Of a DNA stretch of 8,025 nt, positions 5,477-8,025 are shown piece after piece. Origin of the DNA: Methanothrix sp. (GTDB taxonomy: Archaea; Halobacteriota; Methanosarcinia; Methanotrichales; Methanotrichaceae). The translations under genes and the position numbers were made by a program. Under the pieces are notes generated by a model. That model did no database searches and was not told where the DNA came from. It was given only the letters and a program-made list of their open reading frames with translations. Position 1 is the first letter of the stretch; every line of letters begins with the position of its first letter. The stretch lies in the NCBI GenBank assembly GCA_003162615.1, contig PMNG01000203.1, positions 316 to 8,340 on the forward strand. The letters are read 5' to 3'.

Positions 5477-6777
5477 GCTTTTGCCTCTCTGGCTGGCTCG
5501 CGCAACTGCTCCCCCACGATCCTGTCGACGCTTGCAAGGAACTTTTCCTCTGAACCAGGGGGAATGGATGCACCGCTGGCTATTGTGTGGCCGCCGCCAA
5601 CACCGCCAACCGATTCGGCTGCCTTTCGAAGTGCCATGGATAGGTCTAACCCCTTTGATATCAGAAGCTTGTTCCCACGAGCGGAGACCTTAACAACATC
5701 ACCCTTATGGTTCAACGTTATGAGGGGCATATCGGCATAAAGGTACCTTATCCCTAGGCCTGCTACAACCGCTCCCGCCTCCATATCCTTCACGACCAGG
5801 TACCTGATGTTCTTCATCTCCTTGTGCTGTTCTCGGAGGATCTTGATCTCAGCCAGTATGTTGTTCCTGTACTCGGCAGCCATTTTTTTGGCCTGGTCGA
5901 GGGCCGATCGATCTCTTAAGCACAGTGTCAACCCAAGCCCGGGAAGATCTCTGTTCCCGCAGGCGTTCAGCAACTGAACGAACTCCAGAGAGTTCTCTAC
6001 TAACTCCTTTTTCAGCCTGATCACCTCTCCGATGATAGAGTCCGCAGCAAAGCTGCCCTGCATCAACAGCTTTAGGGTCAGGGCTGTCGACAGCCTATTT
6101 AGGTCATCACGCCCGAGGCTCTGGATATCGTTCTCTATATGAAGCGATTCGAGGAACTCCCTGGTCTTCTCAGGATCCCCGGTAAAATCCAGCAGAGGCT
6201 CGATTGACTGCTCAAAGACCTGATTTATGGGTCCATCCGCAGACATCTTCAGCCCCGGCCTGGTTTGCACGGCACCGGAGGAAATCGCTTCCTCAAGGAT
6301 GGAGTGGTTGGCGCCGATCATAGCCTGCCTGTCGCCTAAGGCTCCAGCGATCGCCAGCCCAGCCAGGTCTGAGTTATCTCCCATCCTACGTACCACGGAG
6401 TACACAGTGCCCGAGGCGCTCAACTCGAAGGCTCCGTCTATCCCAAAGTTGTGGGGGTTAAGGTGCATACAATCCAGAGTTCCAACCGGCTTGTGATGGT
6501 CCAGAACGAAAACATCCCCTTTGATCCTGGAGATCAGATCCGGCTTGCCGCTGCCCATATCGCAGAAGACCACAGGACTAACAATGGATTCTACGACCGT
6601 TTCATCTAGCCTGTTTACAAGAGTGGCGTGAAAAGGTATTCCAGCCCTTTTAAGGGCGTTGCAGACCAGACCTGCCGATGTGATCCCGTCGGCATCGTTG
6701 TGGGAGATCACACGCATGCGGTCGCAACGCAAAATCGACCTTGCTATGGTTTCTGCGGCTTTGTCCAACCTCTTCAT
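5473..6777 (-). CDS. DHH-family RecJ-like nuclease (archaeal RecJ/GAN/Cdc45 group)
   Basis: This is a 434-residue phosphoesterase of the DHH superfamily with all metal-binding motifs in place: HNDADG (residues 26-31), D73 in VVFCDMGSG, DHH at 93-95, and D149 in GALGDR. The C-terminal DHHA1 substrate-binding domain carries GGVGGGHTIASG (391-402). Archaeal relatives are single-strand-specific 5'-3' exonucleases; some bind GINS and are counterparts of eukaryotic Cdc45 in the replicative helicase complex, others process RNA. The intact motifs predict an active, manganese-dependent enzyme. Which role it plays cannot be told from the sequence. The helical stretch between the two domains (about 175-320) shows no extra domain. 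The ATG overlaps the rps15 stop (ATGA) without a strong Shine-Dalgarno, so it probably depends on reinitiation after rps15. Location next to rps15 is a conserved archaeal feature. Confidence 0.94.
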   Translation of the reverse strand: MKRLDKAAETIARSILRCDRMRVISHNDADGITSAGLVCNALKRAGIPFHATLVNRLDETVVESIVSPVVFCDMGSGKPDLISRIKGDVFVLDHHKPVGTLDCMHLNPHNFGIDGAFELSASGTVYSVVRRMGDNSDLAGLAIAGALGDRQAMIGANHSILEEAISSGAVQTRPGLKMSADGPINQVFEQSIEPLLDFTGDPEKTREFLESLHIENDIQSLGRDDLNRLSTALTLKLLMQGSFAADSIIGEVIRLKKELVENSLEFVQLLNACGNRDLPGLGLTLCLRDRSALDQAKKMAAEYRNNILAEIKILREQHKEMKNIRYLVVKDMEAGAVVAGLGIRYLYADMPLITLNHKGDVVKVSARGNKLLISKGLDLSMALRKAAESVGGVGGGHTIASGASIPPGSEEKFLASVDRIVGEQLREPAREAKA

Positions 6778-7229
6778 GTCACAAGCATCTCAACTGTCTC
6801 CGGCCTGTACTCCCAGCTCCGCGCCAGCCTGCCCGAGTCGTGGTAATATTTGACAAGCCGTCTGATCTTGTTCTCCATGAGCTGGAGGGACCTCTTGTTG
6901 TGAACATCCTTTACGTTGGTCTTGAGGTGCTTCCTTACTTGAAGTGAATGCCTCATCAGGTTGCTCAAGTCTTCCGGTATCTCCGGGATGGAGGACTTCT
7001 CCTTGAGGAACCTGTTCATGTTCTTGCCTAGCACCAGCTTTACGCTGGGCACACCGTATTGATCTCTGAGCGTCAACCCAATCTTGGTCGACGGCAGACC
7101 GCTGTCATGAAGCTTTATTACAAGCTTTTCGAGCTCTTCTTTGGATACATCCGACCAGTCCGGCACCTTTTCCACGGTAGGCGGCCTTGATCTGGATGCT
7201 CCCTTCTTTCTGCTGTGCATTCTGGCCAT
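6774..7229 (-). CDS. rps15: 30S ribosomal protein uS15 (archaeal type)
   Basis: This 151-residue protein is uS15 (S15P/S13e), which binds 16S rRNA helices 20-22 in the 30S platform. It has the archaeal/eukaryotic N-terminal extension with a basic start (MARMHSRKKGASRSRPP) and a domain about 25-80 (DVSKEELEKLVIKLHDSGLPSTKIGLTLRDQYGVP). The universal helical core occupies about 85-140, with the signature DVHNKRSLQLMENKIRRLVKYYHDSGRL (108-135). Length is normal for archaea, against about 89 residues in bacteria. The ATG is preceded by GAGG seven bases upstream, and a BRE/TATA promoter lies 55-70 bp upstream. It heads the operon; its stop overlaps the recJ start by four bases. Confidence 0.97.
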   Translation of the reverse strand: MARMHSRKKGASRSRPPTVEKVPDWSDVSKEELEKLVIKLHDSGLPSTKIGLTLRDQYGVPSVKLVLGKNMNRFLKEKSSIPEIPEDLSNLMRHSLQVRKHLKTNVKDVHNKRSLQLMENKIRRLVKYYHDSGRLARSWEYRPETVEMLVT

Positions 7230-7284
7230 AACAAATCCTCATTAAATTCATAAATGCGAAGGCATAAACCTCCTTGCTACATGG

Positions 7285-7299
7285 GATAAAAATCTTTCC
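7285..7299 (-). promoter_or_regulatory. BRE/TATA promoter of the rps15-recJ-pcc1-serS operon
   Basis: The minus strand reads ggaaagatttttatc: a BRE-like GGAAAG followed by an AT-rich TATA element. A start about 25 nt downstream (near 7262) leaves a leader of about 33 nt with GAGG before the ATG at 7229. No other promoter-like element is seen at the overlapping gene junctions of the operon. Confidence 0.55.
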
Positions 7300-7307
7300 C
7301 CGGCATA

Positions 7308-7317
7308 GTTTAATAAG
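7308..7317 (+). promoter_or_regulatory. Possible TATA element for the DUF116 gene
   Basis: The sequence gtttaataag is centred about 27 nt before the ATG at 7339, which would make the transcript leaderless or nearly so. That agrees with the lack of a Shine-Dalgarno at a proper distance. It sits back to back with the rps15 promoter, only about 10 bp apart. Confidence 0.4.
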
Positions 7318-7338
7318 CGGTGATGCACAACTCCGACT

Positions 7339-7992
7339 ATGCTAGCGGAGTACATGGACACGATCTTCTACCTCCTTGGAAAGGGGGTGGTGATCCTGGC
7401 TCTGATTATCCTTGCAGTATCTATTTTTGGGGCCGTCTTAATCCTGTACTCCTTCAAAACCGGCCACTTCTTTGCTGCCAGGCTCATGCTCATCAGCATC
7501 AGCCTTCTGGAGAGCGTCATCAAGGCCTTATTCTTGTTGGCCAGAGCAGATGCTTCCATGGTGGATGATGTGGGCATTCGGCTCAGGAACTACATCAACC
7601 GCAAGAAGTTCCTGCGCATACCCCACACTGGCCGCTTCATCTTCATACCCCAGTGTGTCCGCAGCGTCGATTGTCCCGCTAAGCTAACCCCTGAGGGGAT
7701 AAAGTGCATTGGGTGTGGCCGCTGTGACGTGGGCGAAGCCAAGAAGTTTGCAGAAGGCCTCGGGTATAGGTTTTTCGTAGTCTCTGGTTCCAGCTTTATA
7801 AAGCGCATCATCAAAAAGTACCGGCCCGAGGCGATAATAGGAGTGGGCTGTCAGTTGGAGATAAAGGAGGGACTGGACCTGTGCCACAGCCACGACATAC
7901 CAGCTATAGGCATACTCCTGACCCGCGCCGGGTGTGTCTCCACAACCCTGGATTGGAACAAGCTCTATGATGAGATCTCCGATCGTGCGTGA
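7339..7992 (+). CDS. Membrane-anchored DUF116 protein with a cysteine cluster
   Basis: This 217-residue protein belongs to DUF116, a family found in methanogens and some anaerobic bacteria with no function I can name. A strong membrane helix lies at about residues 10-37, and a second hydrophobic stretch at 45-67 may be another helix or lie against the membrane. The soluble part (about 80-217) has eight cysteines: C106 and C112 (CVRSVDCP), the trio CIGCGRC (C123, C126, C129), then C171, C182 and C199. The trio plus C112 resembles an iron-sulfur or zinc site but lacks the full CxxCxxCxxxC of a ferredoxin. The stretch from GLGYRFFVVSG to IPAIGILLTRAGCV carries the family's typical alternating strands and helices. 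ATG at 7339 is chosen because it precedes the membrane segment and fits a leaderless start; ATG at 7354 is an alternative. It is divergent from rps15. Confidence 0.9.
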   Translation: MLAEYMDTIFYLLGKGVVILALIILAVSIFGAVLILYSFKTGHFFAARLMLISISLLESVIKALFLLARADASMVDDVGIRLRNYINRKKFLRIPHTGRFIFIPQCVRSVDCPAKLTPEGIKCIGCGRCDVGEAKKFAEGLGYRFFVVSGSSFIKRIIKKYRPEAIIGVGCQLEIKEGLDLCHSHDIPAIGILLTRAGCVSTTLDWNKLYDEISDRA

Positions 7993-8025
7993 ACTGCTAT
8001 AATTGCGTGCTGAATTAGAATCGCA

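Noticed and set aside
4623..5693. Open frame of 356 codons on the plus strand
   Set aside because: It lies antisense across serS, pcc1 and recJ, all of which are firmly identified. It shows no domain and is a by-product of their codon bias.
7671..7730. Ferredoxin-type 4Fe-4S domain in the DUF116 protein
   Set aside because: Only CxxCxxC is present, without the CP-terminated fourth ligand of a ferredoxin. The whole protein fits DUF116 better.

Overview
The window reads as chromosomal DNA from a methanogenic euryarchaeon. The main evidence is a complete type-2 (methanogen-type, zinc-dependent) seryl-tRNA synthetase, an archaeal uS15 with its long N-terminal extension, a RecJ/Cdc45-like DHH nuclease, a KEOPS Pcc1 subunit, and BRE/TATA-like promoters. 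A small secreted protein rich in N-glycosylation sequons, plus the DUF3467, TPR and lone Lrp-RAM genes, make me favour a Methanothrix/Methanosaeta-like member of the Methanosarcinia. That genus-level guess is inference. The content is mostly housekeeping. I see no CRISPR array, transposase, integrase, defence island, rRNA or tRNA gene.

Layout. Positions 1-350 hold the 5' part of carA (carbamoyl-phosphate synthase small subunit) on the minus strand, running off the left edge. A 115-bp divergent region with a perfect 9-bp inverted repeat separates it from a plus-strand pair: a DUF3467 protein (466-801) and a TPR protein (812-1294). After a 189-bp gap comes a stand-alone Lrp/AsnC effector-binding (RAM) domain protein (1484-1717), with a good promoter and a TTG start. 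It is followed by a broken MFS transporter (1753-2393) that keeps only the N-terminal six-helix half and carries a frameshift near 2146-2150. A 324-bp stretch without a convincing gene follows. Then comes a minus-strand secreted protein of unknown function (2718-3443) and a 315-bp gap holding its promoter and the terminator of the next operon.

The right half is one tight minus-strand operon read from 7229 down to 3759: rps15, recJ-like, pcc1, serS. All three junctions are 4-nt ATGA overlaps, which suggests translational coupling of a translation/tRNA/replication-linked set: uS15 for the 30S subunit, a nuclease of the RecJ/GAN/Cdc45 group, a subunit of the t6A37 tRNA-modifying KEOPS complex, and SerRS. 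A hairpin followed by a T7 tract lies just past serS. Divergent from rps15 is a membrane-anchored DUF116 protein with a CxxCxxC cluster (7339-7992).

No obviously new molecular system is present. The items most worth a second look are serS at the end of the S15-RecJ-Pcc1 operon, the half-length frameshifted MFS gene, the palindrome between carA and the DUF3467 gene, the glycosylation-rich secreted protein, and the poorly characterised DUF3467/TPR and DUF116 genes.
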